NCBI RefSeq assembly: GCF_004345705.1
Contig: NZ_SLWV01000019.1
Location: 7,760-71,759, forward strand
Origin: Marinisporobacter balticus
GTDB lineage: Bacteria > Bacillota > Clostridia > Peptostreptococcales > Thermotaleaceae
Reading direction: 5' to 3'
Length of the DNA: 64,000 nucleotides
Numbering within the stretch: position 1 is the stretch's first letter; each line of letters starts with the position of its first letter. A model generated the notes under the pieces. The model was not told the DNA's origin, did not search any database, and was given only the letters and a program-made list of their open reading frames with translations. Shown piece by piece: positions 32,051 through 41,816 of the stretch. Both the position numbers and the translations under genes were made by a program.

Positions 32051-32762
32051 TTGAATTCAGCTGGATCATATTATTGATACGCATCTGTTCCATTCTTGTA
32101 AAGCTTTATATGTTTTTTTATAACAAGAATATTGCATGTAAAATAAATTCCTCTCCCATGAAAGCAACTTTGATGGTTGGTGCGAATTGCTGGTTTCTAT
32201 TTTTATCATGTTTTCAGGATTGAAATCCATGATGGAAATTGTAGAAAGATTGTTAGGGCAAAAACCGGATAAAGATTTAGTTGATAAAATTACAACCTTG
32301 ATTATGCAGTATCCTCAAGTAAAAGGTATCAATAGCCTGATCATTCACGATTATGGTCTTGGACATTATGTAGCTTCCATGCACCTTGAGGGAGAGGAAG
32401 AAAACAGCATCATTTTAAACGATATAGCCAATGAAATTTCATATAAACTTTATCTGGAAATGGACTGTGATACAACGATACAAATTGATTATTTAGATAC
32501 CAATCCCGTTATGTATGACCTAATATTCCAAAAGGTAGAAAAGGAAATACAAACATTCGAAGTAGGTGCAAAAATTAAAAGTTTACGAATTGTTAAATCA
32601 GGTTTACATACAAAGGTGTCATTCCTAGTTTCAGGATCAAGAAAGTTGCAAAAGAAACAAGATCAAACCAGGGAAGTAATGAATCAATCAATACTTTCGA
32701 TCAATAGCAAGTGCAGAGTAATTATGAAGCTTGTAATTGCATTCTTACACTTAGAAAGGTAA
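32051..32762 (+). pseudogene. cation diffusion facilitator, degraded
   Basis: One frame from 32053 reads EFSWIILLIRICSILVKLYM and NKNIACKINSSPMKATL, a CDF membrane segment. It breaks at about 32190 and resumes in another frame with FIMFSGLKSMMEIVERLLGQ, KPDKDLVDKITTLI and IIHDYGLGHYVASMHL, the cytoplasmic CDF metal-sensing domain. The N-terminal helices and about 40 residues in the middle are lost, so transport is not expected. The free C-terminal domain could still be translated. Confidence 0.75.
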
Positions 32763-32807
32763 GGATGCAATTGATATACAAATTATAAACTAAAGGAGAT
32801 TTTTATT

Positions 32808-34208
32808 ATGAACAAGGAAGAACGTATCACAATGCTAAGGGAAGCACCAATCCCTCAGCTTTTATTGAAAATGGGATTGCCGACAATGATAGGTATGCTG
32901 GTAACAGGATTTTATAATCTGATTGATGCCTACTTTGTTGGAGGACTTGGGACAAGCCAAATGGGGGCAATATCCATTGCCTTCCCTCTTGGACAAGCAA
33001 TTGTCGGTATCGCAGTTATGTTCGGCGGCGGTGCAGCGGCGTATATTTCCAGACTATTGGGGGAGAGAAAAAATGAGGATGCAAGTCATGTAGCTTCAAC
33101 CGCCCTTTATTCAAGCCTTATTATCGGGACGGTTGTAATCATTCTACTAGAGTGCTTTCTAGATAAAGTATTATGGGGTTTAGGTGCAACGGAAACAATT
33201 TTTCTTTATGCAAAACAATATGCCATTATCTATGTGGCCAGCTCAATATTCAACATATTTAATGTTACCATGAACAATATTGCTTCGAGTGAGGGAGCAG
33301 TTAAGGTTTCGATGACTGCGATGCTGCTTGGTGCCGGATTGAATGTCATCTTTGCTCCGACTTTCATTTTTGGTCTGCATATGGGAATTATAGGGGCTGG
33401 TATGGCAACGGCAGTTGCTCAAATTGTTACCTCAATTATGTATTTGTTTTACATATTAAAGAAAAAAAGTATATTTAGCTTTTCACTAAAAGAAATCCGT
33501 TTGGAGGGTACGATCTTCAAAGAAATTTTTAAAGTAGGAATTGGAATCCTCGTTTTTCAACTTTCCACCAGTGTAGCTATTAGCTTAACAAATATGGCAG
33601 CGCAGCCATATGGGGATTCCGTCATTGCAGCTATGGGAATTGTAATCCGTGTAATCTCAATGGGCATCTATGCGGTATTTGGTTTCGTAAAAGGCTTTCA
33701 ACCCGTTGCCGGATATAACTATGGTGCAGGACAATATGACCGGTTGCAAAGTGCGACAAAGATCGCAGTAAAATGGACTACCATTTTTTGTGTGTTAATG
33801 ACCTTGCTCATGATTTTATTTCCTCAGCCGGTCGTTTCCTTATTTACAACGAACGATGCATCCGTTATTAAAATTGGTTCATTTGCGCTTCGTATCAATA
33901 TCATAACATTCATTTTCTATGGCATAGAAGCAATTTATTGTATGCTCTTTATGGCACTTGGCAAACCGTTAGGCGGCTGGGTACTTTGCGCCGGACGTCA
34001 GGCCGTGTTCTTTATTCCTATTATTCTGATGCTTCCAAAATTTATGGGATTAAACGGAGTAATAGCTGCTCAGCCGATTGCCGACATAATAACGATTATC
34101 ATCATGGGGATTTTAGCAATAAAACTAAATGGAGAAATTAAGAATTCTGCAAATATACATGTGGGTGAAGCAAAATTGGAAACAACGGAAATAAACCAAT
34201 ACAAATGA
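32808..34208 (+). CDS. MATE-family multidrug efflux transporter
   Basis: A 466-residue protein with 12 predicted helices, exporting drugs or other cations in exchange for Na+ or H+. Seen: LLLKMGLPTMIGMLVTGFYN with LIDAYFVGGLG (MATE repeat 1), FGGGAAAYISRLLGE, NNIASSEGAVKVSM and the repeat 2 counterpart FVKGFQPVAGYNYGAGQYDR. AAAGGAG precedes ATG 32808. It appears intact, downstream of the TetR-type operators and the broken CDF gene, and is probably induced by the TetR ligand. The substrate cannot be predicted. Confidence 0.93.
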   Translation: MNKEERITMLREAPIPQLLLKMGLPTMIGMLVTGFYNLIDAYFVGGLGTSQMGAISIAFPLGQAIVGIAVMFGGGAAAYISRLLGERKNEDASHVASTALYSSLIIGTVVIILLECFLDKVLWGLGATETIFLYAKQYAIIYVASSIFNIFNVTMNNIASSEGAVKVSMTAMLLGAGLNVIFAPTFIFGLHMGIIGAGMATAVAQIVTSIMYLFYILKKKSIFSFSLKEIRLEGTIFKEIFKVGIGILVFQLSTSVAISLTNMAAQPYGDSVIAAMGIVIRVISMGIYAVFGFVKGFQPVAGYNYGAGQYDRLQSATKIAVKWTTIFCVLMTLLMILFPQPVVSLFTTNDASVIKIGSFALRINIITFIFYGIEAIYCMLFMALGKPLGGWVLCAGRQAVFFIPIILMLPKFMGLNGVIAAQPIADIITIIIMGILAIKLNGEIKNSANIHVGEAKLETTEINQYK

Positions 34209-34314
34209 AAGAATTATTTCAGTGAAAAAATCTTATCGAATTATATAATCCGAGAAAATTATGCTGTTTTGAAGAAGGATAATTTGAGAATCTACAATAG
34301 CTATTATAATTTAT

Positions 34315-34337
34315 ACCAGTATAAATCCCATACTGGT
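34315..34337. promoter_or_regulatory. dyad upstream of the EFR1 gene
   Basis: ACCAGTAT (34315-34322) and ATACTGGT (34330-34337) flank a 7-base centre, with ATTATAAT just downstream. MerR- and TetR-type operators often look like this. No adjacent regulator gene makes an obvious partner. Confidence 0.45.
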
Positions 34338-34407
34338 ACTATTATAATACTTGTGTTATTATTTTGGTAGGATATGTAAATAAAAATAGAATGATGGAGG
34401 GTAGCTT

Positions 34408-35208
34408 ATGAAAATAAAATCACTAAAATTGGTTTATTTTTCACCTACGGGTACAACAAAAAAGATTACTCAAGGCATTGCACGAGGAATCAACCAAATC
34501 AATGTGGACCTAATAGATATTACTAAGCCGAATGTAAGAAAACAACGACTACAAACATTGGAAAATGAATTGCTGGTTGTGGCAATTCCGGTTTATATGG
34601 GAAGAGTTCCTGCACTTTTAATGGAGTGGCTGCATGCGCTTAAAGCCAATAATACACCTACTGTAGGTATCGTCGTTTATGGTAACCGTGCATATGAAGA
34701 TGCACTACTTGAACTAAAAAATGTTTTGATAAAATGTGGATGTAAACTTATTGCTGGTGCAGCATTTGTTGGAGAACACTCCTTTTCCAGTTCCGAATTG
34801 CCAAGTTCTGAAGGCCGTCCTGACGCAAGTGATTTGAATCATGCAGAATTATTTGGACGTAAAGTAAATGAAAAACTATTATCTATTTTATCAATTGATC
34901 ACATTTCTGATATAAATGTACCGGGTTGCTATCCCTATGGAGGCGTTACGGAACTGTGGAAAGTTGATTTTATTGCAGTTAGTGACAGGTGCTCACAATG
35001 CGGAATTTGTATAGAAGGATGTCCTGTTGGTGCTATTGATTCAGAAAATAGTAATTTGATTGATAAGGAAAAGTGCATCTTGTGTTGTGCTTGTATTAAG
35101 AACTGCCCCCAAAAGGCAAGAACAATGAAACCAGGCCTTATGAAAGATGCTGCAATAAGAGCACATGAAAGATTTAAAGAGCGAAAGGAACCAATATTCT
35201 TTTTCTAA
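34408..35208 (+). CDS. EFR1-type flavodoxin/ferredoxin fusion
   Basis: A 266-residue electron-transfer protein. The N-terminal flavodoxin fold carries the FMN phosphate loop YFSPTGTTKKI (residues 10-20). The C-terminal part has two [4Fe-4S] motifs: CSQCGICIEGCPVGAID (from about residue 195) and CILCCACIKNCPQKA. This is the EFR1 layout common in anaerobes. GGAGG precedes ATG 34408. It is probably cytosolic, passing electrons between ferredoxin-linked enzymes and flavins. It is monocistronic, with a terminator-like hairpin 90 bases after the stop. Confidence 0.9.
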   Translation: MKIKSLKLVYFSPTGTTKKITQGIARGINQINVDLIDITKPNVRKQRLQTLENELLVVAIPVYMGRVPALLMEWLHALKANNTPTVGIVVYGNRAYEDALLELKNVLIKCGCKLIAGAAFVGEHSFSSSELPSSEGRPDASDLNHAELFGRKVNEKLLSILSIDHISDINVPGCYPYGGVTELWKVDFIAVSDRCSQCGICIEGCPVGAIDSENSNLIDKEKCILCCACIKNCPQKARTMKPGLMKDAAIRAHERFKERKEPIFFF

Positions 35209-35293
35209 GCTGTAAACAAAAAAACACAACAAACTTAAACCTGCCGAGATCAATGGGTAGATTGCCTTGAGCGATGTGAGAGGTTTGGCTAAG

Positions 35294-35325
35294 CGACGGA
35301 TTTCTATTGAAACCGTCGTTATTTT
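35294..35325 (+). terminator. terminator-like hairpin
   Basis: CGACGG (35294-35299) pairs with CCGTCG (35313-35318), followed by TTATTTTAT. It probably ends the EFR1 transcript and lies before the convergent XRE gene end. Confidence 0.45.
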
Positions 35326-35406
35326 ATGCCATCTGGGAAATCAAAAGAGATAAACTTCGAGGGGACGTTGGTAGTGCCTCTATCACTCTCCTATTTTTCC
35401 TTAACA

Positions 35407-36246
35407 TTAATGGTCTAACAAGGATTTTATTTTTTTAGCAGTATCTGTTCCAGGTAATGGGACATGTACAATTAATTTTAGCGCCATATTGTTCGACACA
35501 TCAAAGTTATTTACTTCAAACTCTAATCTTCCCGCAGTGGGATGATTCAAAAGTTTGTATTTTTCACTGCTGCTCTCGACATCATGTAAAGGCCACCATG
35601 AATTGAATTCTGTACTCTGTATTTTTAAATCATTTACAAATTGAGCAAGCCAAGAGTCTTCTATGTATTGCCCGCAGCTTGAACGAAAAGAACCTAATAA
35701 ACGTTTTGCGTACAAATTCCAATCAGAAAATAGCTGTTTGTATTTAATATCTGTAAACATAGCCCAAACGATATTTCTTTCTCGGGCATTCATTTCTTCA
35801 AAATCTCCAAAAAGTAAACAGGATTCTTTATTCCAAGCAATAACATTCCAACGCTGATCGGTAATAAGTGACGGGCAAAGAACTAAACTATCCAAAACAT
35901 GTTGAAGCGAAGGGGTTACTACACTCTGATGTTTTGGAACATCAGCTGAAAGAGACTGATTTGCTAAAAAATAAAGGTGTTTGCGCTCGTGTTTATCAAG
36001 TAATAAAACTCTTGATAAGCTTTCTAAAACTGATGAAGAAACATGAATCGGTCTACCCTGTTCAAGCCACGTATACCACGTCAGTCCAATTCCAGCCAAT
36101 TGTGCAACTTCTTCTCTTCTCAACCCAGGAGTCCTTCGGCGGGACATTGATGGAAGTCCCACTTGCGAAGGTAAAATTTTTGATCTGCGGGTTTTTAAGA
36201 AATCAGCCAACTCTTTATATCGATAATTTTCATTACTTAATGTCAT
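35407..36246 (-). CDS. XRE-family regulator with MmyB-like ligand domain
   Basis: A 279-residue regulator. The N-terminal HTH is seen as LADFLKTRRSKILPSQVG, then RTPGLRREEVAQLAGIGLTW and YTWLEQGR (residues 12-65). The rest is an MmyB-like PAS-type pocket (VLDSLVLCPSLITDQRWNV, WNKE, LLNHPTAGRLEFE), a family proposed to bind fatty acids or similar ligands. The start ATG 36246 is the first in frame, with AGGCAGGTTTAAT upstream on this strand. It is convergent with the EFR1 gene and its target is unknown. Confidence 0.9.
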   Translation of the reverse strand: MTLSNENYRYKELADFLKTRRSKILPSQVGLPSMSRRRTPGLRREEVAQLAGIGLTWYTWLEQGRPIHVSSSVLESLSRVLLLDKHERKHLYFLANQSLSADVPKHQSVVTPSLQHVLDSLVLCPSLITDQRWNVIAWNKESCLLFGDFEEMNARERNIVWAMFTDIKYKQLFSDWNLYAKRLLGSFRSSCGQYIEDSWLAQFVNDLKIQSTEFNSWWPLHDVESSSEKYKLLNHPTAGRLEFEVNNFDVSNNMALKLIVHVPLPGTDTAKKIKSLLDH

Positions 36247-36356
36247 AATTAAACCTGCCTATTATAAAATATACTATGATACTTTTACTTCTATTACTAT
36301 TATAAAATTTGATTTATAATAAAGCAAGTTAGAAATAGTAATTGAAAATATTAAAC

Positions 36357-36846
36357 CCCCAGCTATGCTGGGGAGAATAGAGTAAAACAGTAGTGTTACT
36401 TCGGTTAATAAAAAGCCTCCTATAGTAAAATGATACGGGTGTCGCAAGCCAATATCACATTGTATTTATTCCAAGGTACAGACGCAAAGTAATATTTGGA
36501 CAGGTAAAATCAGATATCAGGGAGATATTGAAAAAACTATGTGAGTATAAAAAGGTTGAAATAATAGAAGGCGCAATATGTAAGGATCACATACTGTTGG
36601 ATATGTAAAAGGAAAAAGCGCATTAATGATATTCGACAAACATCCAAATCAAAGTAGTAAATGGAACAGAACTTTTTGGGCAAGAGGTTATTATGTGTCA
36701 ACAGTAGGAAATATCACTGAAGATGCAAGAGCCTCTTTTAGAGGCAGATGGTAGTAGTGCTTGTGATGCCCACCTTTTAAGGTGTGCAAGTAATAAAGCC
36801 CTTATAGGGCTAGTATCAAACCACCACTTGAAGTGGTGGTTGCTGA
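36357..36846 (+). pseudogene. IS200/IS605-family element remnant with broken TnpA
   Basis: The left-end hairpin CCCCAGC-TAT-GCTGGGG (36357-36373) and right-end hairpin CCACCACTT/AAGTGGTGG (36821-36839) bracket a TnpA gene in pieces. These read HIVFIPRYRRKVIFGQ and LKKLCEYKKVEIIEGAI up to CKDHI, a deletion at the HUH motif, then GYVKGKSALMIFDKH and NRTFWARGYYVSTVG. The catalytic HUH and tyrosine region is damaged. No TnpB is present, so it is an IS200-type remnant. Confidence 0.75.
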
Positions 36847-36849
36847 CTA

Positions 36850-37174
36850 AAACTGCGCCTGCTAGATTGCTGCACTTTTGACCTTCTACATCATCAATCA
36901 GTCTCATTATAGTACTTACCACTTCATCAGAATTATATTGTTCATCTCCATTAGGCATCGTAGATGACCATGGGGTTAATAAAGCATCATCTGGGGAAGC
37001 ATTAGGATAATCTTCTTGTAGGTACTCACGAAAAGATTGGTAGGATGTCTTTCTTGGTTTACCCAGTGGAAATATTCTACTTTCACTTGTGGTGATGATT
37101 GCGGTTGCAGTAGTGTGTATCAGTGTATCGATTCGCTTTTTTAGATGGGAATAATGCGATAAAAATGAAGGCAT
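36850..37174 (-). pseudogene. truncated gene of unknown family
   Basis: Minus-strand frame of about 108 credible residues (MPSFLSHYSHLKKRIDTLI, then SFREYLQEDYPNASPDDALL and MRLIDDVEGQKCSNLAGAV) that reads on into the IS200 right end. The 3' part was probably lost when the element inserted. The family is not recognised. There is no signal peptide or membrane helix. Confidence 0.45.
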
Positions 37175-37504
37175 TTATCAATTCTTTTGTTCTGTTTTAC
37201 AGAGATATTCTTCAACGTTGGAGATAGCGCAGTGATAAGGGTTCATGAATAGGTAGTTATAAAAAAGGGGGGGCGTTTTGAAGGAAAGAGAACAATTAGA
37301 CAAACAAATAGAATAAATAACATAGATATGCATACTTTTAATGCATTGGCCCAGAAGATAAGATTCTTGAGCCAACGTATTTTGTTTTTGCGTTGAAGCG
37401 TGGGATGAACTTTGAAAAGCTATAAAAAAGAAGGAAAAAAGTAGAATGATGTAGAATGTTAGGACATACACAAAATGTATAGAATACAAGAGGGGGCAAC
37501 GAAT
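37175..37504. other. 330-bp stretch without a supported gene
   Basis: A minus-strand frame of about 100 codons crosses it, but its composition (runs of F, S and I) looks like antisense of an AT-rich leader. The chemotaxis receptor's promoter should lie here. No clear -35/-10 pair was picked. Confidence 0.4.
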
Positions 37505-39250
37505 ATGATGAAAAATATAAAAACAAAGCTTATTATTTATTTTTGTGTATTGACTCTTATTACTACTTCAATGATAAGTTTATTAGGATACAGTAAAAGT
37601 TTAAATGGAATGAAGAAAATAGAAAATTTGCTTTTAACAAAGAAATTAAATGGAGATATTTCATCGGCGACCATTTACTTTGAGAATTATTTTGGAAAAG
37701 TTGAATACGGAAATGGCGCATTGATAGATGAAAATGGACAAAGTATTGAAGAACAAAATAAAATGGTGGATGCTATTTTGAATGATTTAGGAGATGTGGC
37801 TACTGTATTTGTTAAAAGTGGGGATGACTTTAAAAGAATTACTACAAATATTTTAAATGAGGATGGAAAAAGAGCGGTAGGTACTTATTTAGGGAAAGAG
37901 AGCCGTGCTTATAGCGACATCGTACAAGGAAAACAATATACTGGAGAAGCTGAGATTTTAGGCAAATCGTATTTAACAGTATATAAACCCATACAGGATA
38001 AGGCAGGTGAAATAATTGGAATACTATTTGTAGGTATTTCTAAAGAAACATCTTATCGGTTCATTAGTGCTTATTTAAATGAATTAAGAAATACTTTTAT
38101 ATTCATAACGATATTAGGAATAATAATAGGAGCTATCGTTGCTTATATCATAGCGAAAAGGATAGCAGTTCCGATTATAAATCTATCTAAAATTATGAAA
38201 AGACTATCAAACTATGATTTATCTTTCGATGAAAATAGTGAAGCAATAAAATATCTAGAAAGAAAAGATGAGATAGGAATTATAACAAGAGAATTAGTAA
38301 TTATACAAAAAAAATTAATTTATCTGATCAAAAATGTTTCTGATATATCTCAACAGGTGGCTTGTTCCTCAGAAGAATTGACAACAACAAGTCAGCAACT
38401 ATCAACAGCAGCAGAGGAAGTAGCGCAAACTATCGAAGAAATAGCAAGCGGTGCTAGTGATCAAGCAAATAGTACAGAAGAGGGCGCTCAACATATTAGT
38501 GAGTTAGGTAAATTAATAGAAAAAGATCAGGACTTTGTACAAGTCTTAAATATTTCCACAAGTGAAGTTGATAGATTAAAGAATGATGGATTTAAGATCG
38601 TAAAGGATCTTGTAGAAAAGACAAATGAAAGTGATGCGACAGCTAAGGGAATATATGAAGTGATTATAAATACCAATGAGAGTGCAGAAAAAATAGAAAA
38701 TGCCAGCCAAATGATTAGAAATATAGCAGAGCAAACTAATCTGTTAGCATTGAATGCAGCCATAGAAGCAGCTAGGGCAGGAGAATCAGGTAGGGGATTT
38801 GCTGTTGTAGCAGAAGAAATAAGGAAACTAGCAGAACAGTCTCATGAATTTACAAAAGAAATTGAGAATATTATTGTAGATCTGACAAGCAAGAGTAGAG
38901 ATGGTGTTGATAAAATAAAAGAAGTGAGAGAAATCGTAAGTTCTCAGACAGAAAGTGTAAAAATGACAAATGAAACATTTAAAGGAATCGATGATGCAAT
39001 TGAAAATATGAAAAAAGTCATCAGAAATATTAATGGATCAGGAAAGGAAATGGAAACCAAAAAAGATGGAATCATTACGATTATAGAGAATCTTTCAGCC
39101 ATATCAGAAGAAAATGCAGCTGGAACAGAAGAAGCTTCAGCATCTGTACAAGAACAAACAGCAGCTATGGAGGAAATTGCAAATGCTAGCGAATTATTAT
39201 CAAGGCTAGCAGAAGAAATGCAGAAAAATATAAGTAAGTTCAAGTATTAA
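37505..39250 (+). CDS. methyl-accepting chemotaxis protein
   Basis: A 581-residue transmembrane chemoreceptor. Domains: helix 1 (KLIIYFCVLTLITTSMISLL), an exterior single-Cache domain (about 35-190; TGEAEILGKSYLTVYKPI), helix 2 (FIFITILGIIIGAIVAYII), HAMP, and a long cytoplasmic coiled coil with the CheA/CheW hairpin tip RNIAEQTNLLALNAAIEAAR. Start ATG 37505 has GAGGGG upstream, and a longer upstream frame lacks a ribosome site. It ends without a CheB/CheR-binding pentapeptide. A terminator follows. Cache ligands are usually small carboxylates or amino acids; the ligand here is unknown. Confidence 0.93.
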   Translation: MMKNIKTKLIIYFCVLTLITTSMISLLGYSKSLNGMKKIENLLLTKKLNGDISSATIYFENYFGKVEYGNGALIDENGQSIEEQNKMVDAILNDLGDVATVFVKSGDDFKRITTNILNEDGKRAVGTYLGKESRAYSDIVQGKQYTGEAEILGKSYLTVYKPIQDKAGEIIGILFVGISKETSYRFISAYLNELRNTFIFITILGIIIGAIVAYIIAKRIAVPIINLSKIMKRLSNYDLSFDENSEAIKYLERKDEIGIITRELVIIQKKLIYLIKNVSDISQQVACSSEELTTTSQQLSTAAEEVAQTIEEIASGASDQANSTEEGAQHISELGKLIEKDQDFVQVLNISTSEVDRLKNDGFKIVKDLVEKTNESDATAKGIYEVIINTNESAEKIENASQMIRNIAEQTNLLALNAAIEAARAGESGRGFAVVAEEIRKLAEQSHEFTKEIENIIVDLTSKSRDGVDKIKEVREIVSSQTESVKMTNETFKGIDDAIENMKKVIRNINGSGKEMETKKDGIITIIENLSAISEENAAGTEEASASVQEQTAAMEEIANASELLSRLAEEMQKNISKFKY

Positions 39251-39322
39251 AATCAAAGAGCTTATGCTAGGTAGTTTCAAATATTTTATCTTATATATAG
39301 TAAATTTAGTTTAGAGATATAA

Positions 39323-39360
39323 AAAAAGTGTGAATTTTTACATTTACACTTTTTGTTTTC
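39323..39360. terminator. Rho-independent terminator
   Basis: AAAAAGTGT (39323-39331) pairs with ACACTTTTT (39346-39354), followed by GTTTTC. It ends the chemoreceptor transcript. Confidence 0.65.
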
Positions 39361-39528
39361 ACAAAAAGTTAGCGTACCCTCTAAATTTTACCTGTTTTAA
39401 ATAAATATCCTTATTAAAAAGAATATTTATTTAAAGTACTCTGAAACAAAACTTTTGTCATGAGATAAAAAGAAGTAAGAAATTTTAGAATGATATAGAG
39501 AAAGAATAGCGAAAATGTAAAAAAGGTA

Positions 39529-39557
39529 TTGACAAATGATAAAAAAAGGTATATTTT
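39529..39557 (+). promoter_or_regulatory. htpG promoter
   Basis: TTGACA (39529-39534), a 17-base spacer and TATTTT (39552-39557), directly upstream of the CIRCE operator. Confidence 0.75.
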
Positions 39558-39567
39558 AAAATTAAAA

Positions 39568-39594
39568 TTAGCACTCACTCACATAGAGTGCTAA
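39568..39594 (+). promoter_or_regulatory. CIRCE operator (HrcA binding site)
   Basis: TTAGCACTC-N9-GAGTGCTAA is a perfect match to the CIRCE consensus. It begins 10 bases after the -10, so HrcA bound here would block the start of transcription. It places htpG in the HrcA heat-shock regulon. A 125-nt leader remains before the ribosome site. Confidence 0.95.
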
Positions 39595-39737
39595 CAAAAA
39601 AAGATTGTATTAAATAGGCTATAGAATTATGAGAAGTATGGTTTTTTTTTGCTAAGATTAAGGTTTATGATTTAAGTATATTTTTAATACGATAATCTAT
39701 TTATCGTGTAGTTTTTATTATGAGAGGAGAGATTGAT

Positions 39738-41618
39738 TTGGAAACCAAACAGTTTAAAGCAGAATCTAAGAGATTGATGGATATGATGATTAATTCAATC
39801 TATACCCACAAGGAGATTTTTTTAAGAGAACTCATTTCAAATGCGAGTGATGCAATGGATAAGATTTATTATAAGGCATTAACAGATGATGCATTACGTT
39901 TCGACAAAGATGATTACTATATTAAAATATCTGCTGATCAAGAAAATAGAATATTGAAGATTTCTGATACAGGGATGGGTATGACGAAAGAGGAACTTGA
40001 TGATAACCTTGGTGTTATAGCAAAGAGTGGATCTTTAGCATTCAAAAAAGAAAATGAGATAAAAGATGGATATGATATTATTGGTCAGTTTGGTGTAGGT
40101 TTCTATTCTGCATTTATGGTAGCGGATACGGTTAGCGTGATCAGTAAAGCTTTTGGGAGTGATGAAGCGTACAAGTGGGAATCTAATGGTGTAGAGGGGT
40201 ATACCATTGAACCATGTGAAAAAGAAGGTACTGGTACAGAGATTATACTTAAAATAAAAGAAAATACAGAAGATGAAAAATTTGATGATTATCTTGAAGA
40301 ATACAGATTAAAATCTATTATAAAGAAATATTCTGATTTCATTAGATACCCTATCAAAATGGATATATATGAAAAAAAATTAAAAGAAGGCAGTGAAGAA
40401 GAATACGAAGAATACATAGAGGAACAGATTGTAAATAGCATGGTACCTATATGGAAAAAAAATAAAAACGAACTGAAGAAGGAAGAGTATGAGGCGTTTT
40501 ATGGGGAAAAGCACTATGGTTTTGACAAACCAATCAAACATATTCATATCAAAGTGGATGGTGCTGTGAGCTATAATGCAATTTTATTTATTCCAGAAAA
40601 AATGCCATATGATTTTTATACAAAAGAATATGAAAAGGGATTAGAACTATATGCCAATGGTGTTTTGATTATGAATAAGTGTTCCGAACTATTGCCTGAT
40701 TATTTTGGTTTTGTAAAAGGAATTGTAGATTCAGAAGATCTATCACTAAATATATCGAGAGAAATGTTACAGCATGATAGACAGTTAAAGCTTATTGCCA
40801 AAAACATCAAAAATAAAATTAAAAGTGAACTGAGTAACCTATTAAAAAATGAAAGAGATCAGTATGAAACATTCTACGAATCTTTTGGAAGACAACTGAA
40901 GTATGGTATCTATAGTGATTTTGGAAGCAATAAAGATATGTTACAAGACTTATTAATGTTTTATTCGTCAAAAGAGAAAAAGTTGGTTACGCTAGATGAA
41001 TATGTATCTAGAATGCCAGAAGATCAAAAATATATTTATTATGCAGCAGGTCAATCCAATGAAAGAATTGAAAAACTACCACAAACAGAACTTGTAGCAG
41101 ATAAAGGATATGAAATTTTATATTTTACAGATGAGGTAGATGAGTTTGCGATAAGAATGATCATGACCTATAAAGAAAAGGAATTTAAATCTGTATCAAG
41201 TGGTGATTTAGGCATAGAAGTAGAAGAAAATGAAAGTGATGCTAGCTTAAATAATGAAACCAATAAAGAATTGTTTGAAGCGATGAAAAATATTTTAGCA
41301 GATAAGATTAAAGATGTTAGAGCATCAAAAAGATTAAAAAATCATCCTGTATGTCTATCAAATGATGGTGAACTTACTATCGAAATGGAAAAAATATTAA
41401 ATGCGATGCCGAACAATCAAAATATGAAAGCAGATAAAGTTTTAGAAATAAACATGCATCATGATGTGTTTCAATCATTAAAAGAAGCTTTTGAAAAAGA
41501 TAAAGACAAATTGAATCTATATACAAATTTATTATATAATCAAGCACTACTGATTGAAGGATTACCGATTACAGATCCTGCAGCATTTACAAATGATATG
41601 TGCAAAATAATGAAATAG
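39738..41618 (+). CDS. htpG: molecular chaperone HtpG (Hsp90)
   Basis: A 626-residue ATP-dependent chaperone working as a cytosolic dimer. N-terminal ATPase: ELISNASDAMDKI, ISDTGMGMTKEELDDNLG and GQFGVGFYSAFMVAD. Middle domain: FGFVKGIVDSEDLSLNISRE. C-terminal dimerisation domain: about residues 500-626. The start is TTG 39738 (METKQFKAES), preferred over an ATG six codons earlier because AGAGGAGAG lies just before the TTG and HtpG proteins begin METKQF. Expression is expected to rise with heat through the CIRCE site. Confidence 0.96.
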   Translation: METKQFKAESKRLMDMMINSIYTHKEIFLRELISNASDAMDKIYYKALTDDALRFDKDDYYIKISADQENRILKISDTGMGMTKEELDDNLGVIAKSGSLAFKKENEIKDGYDIIGQFGVGFYSAFMVADTVSVISKAFGSDEAYKWESNGVEGYTIEPCEKEGTGTEIILKIKENTEDEKFDDYLEEYRLKSIIKKYSDFIRYPIKMDIYEKKLKEGSEEEYEEYIEEQIVNSMVPIWKKNKNELKKEEYEAFYGEKHYGFDKPIKHIHIKVDGAVSYNAILFIPEKMPYDFYTKEYEKGLELYANGVLIMNKCSELLPDYFGFVKGIVDSEDLSLNISREMLQHDRQLKLIAKNIKNKIKSELSNLLKNERDQYETFYESFGRQLKYGIYSDFGSNKDMLQDLLMFYSSKEKKLVTLDEYVSRMPEDQKYIYYAAGQSNERIEKLPQTELVADKGYEILYFTDEVDEFAIRMIMTYKEKEFKSVSSGDLGIEVEENESDASLNNETNKELFEAMKNILADKIKDVRASKRLKNHPVCLSNDGELTIEMEKILNAMPNNQNMKADKVLEINMHHDVFQSLKEAFEKDKDKLNLYTNLLYNQALLIEGLPITDPAAFTNDMCKIMK

Positions 41619-41624
41619 AGAAAT

Positions 41625-41658
41625 ACCACTTTTAAGCTGTAATTGGCTTGAAAGTGGT
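41625..41658 (+). terminator. hairpin after htpG
   Basis: ACCACTTTTAAGC pairs with GCTTGAAAGTGGT over 13 positions with one G-U pair. There is no T tract, so it may be a 3' stabilising hairpin or a weak terminator. Confidence 0.4.
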
Positions 41659-41776
41659 GTGATTAGCGCTTATACAGCACGGTTTTGTAGGGATTTCATA
41701 TTGTAAGGACAAGGATGATTTTTATATTAACTATCGAATGATTATCAGAAATGACTAAAAAAATAAACGAACAATA

Positions 41777-41806
41777 AAAGACTAGGACTATTTCTAGTCT
41801 TTTTAT
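41777..41806. terminator. bidirectional terminator between htpG and dapL
   Basis: AAAGACTAG (41777-41785) pairs with CTAGTCTTT (41794-41802), with T on one side and A on the other. It serves the convergent gene pair. Confidence 0.7.
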
Positions 41807-41816
41807 ATAAAGATTT

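Noticed and set aside
37178..37489. Minus-strand frame of 103 codons before the chemoreceptor
   Set aside because: Composition is dominated by F, S, I and N, no ribosome site was found, and it overlaps the receptor's leader.
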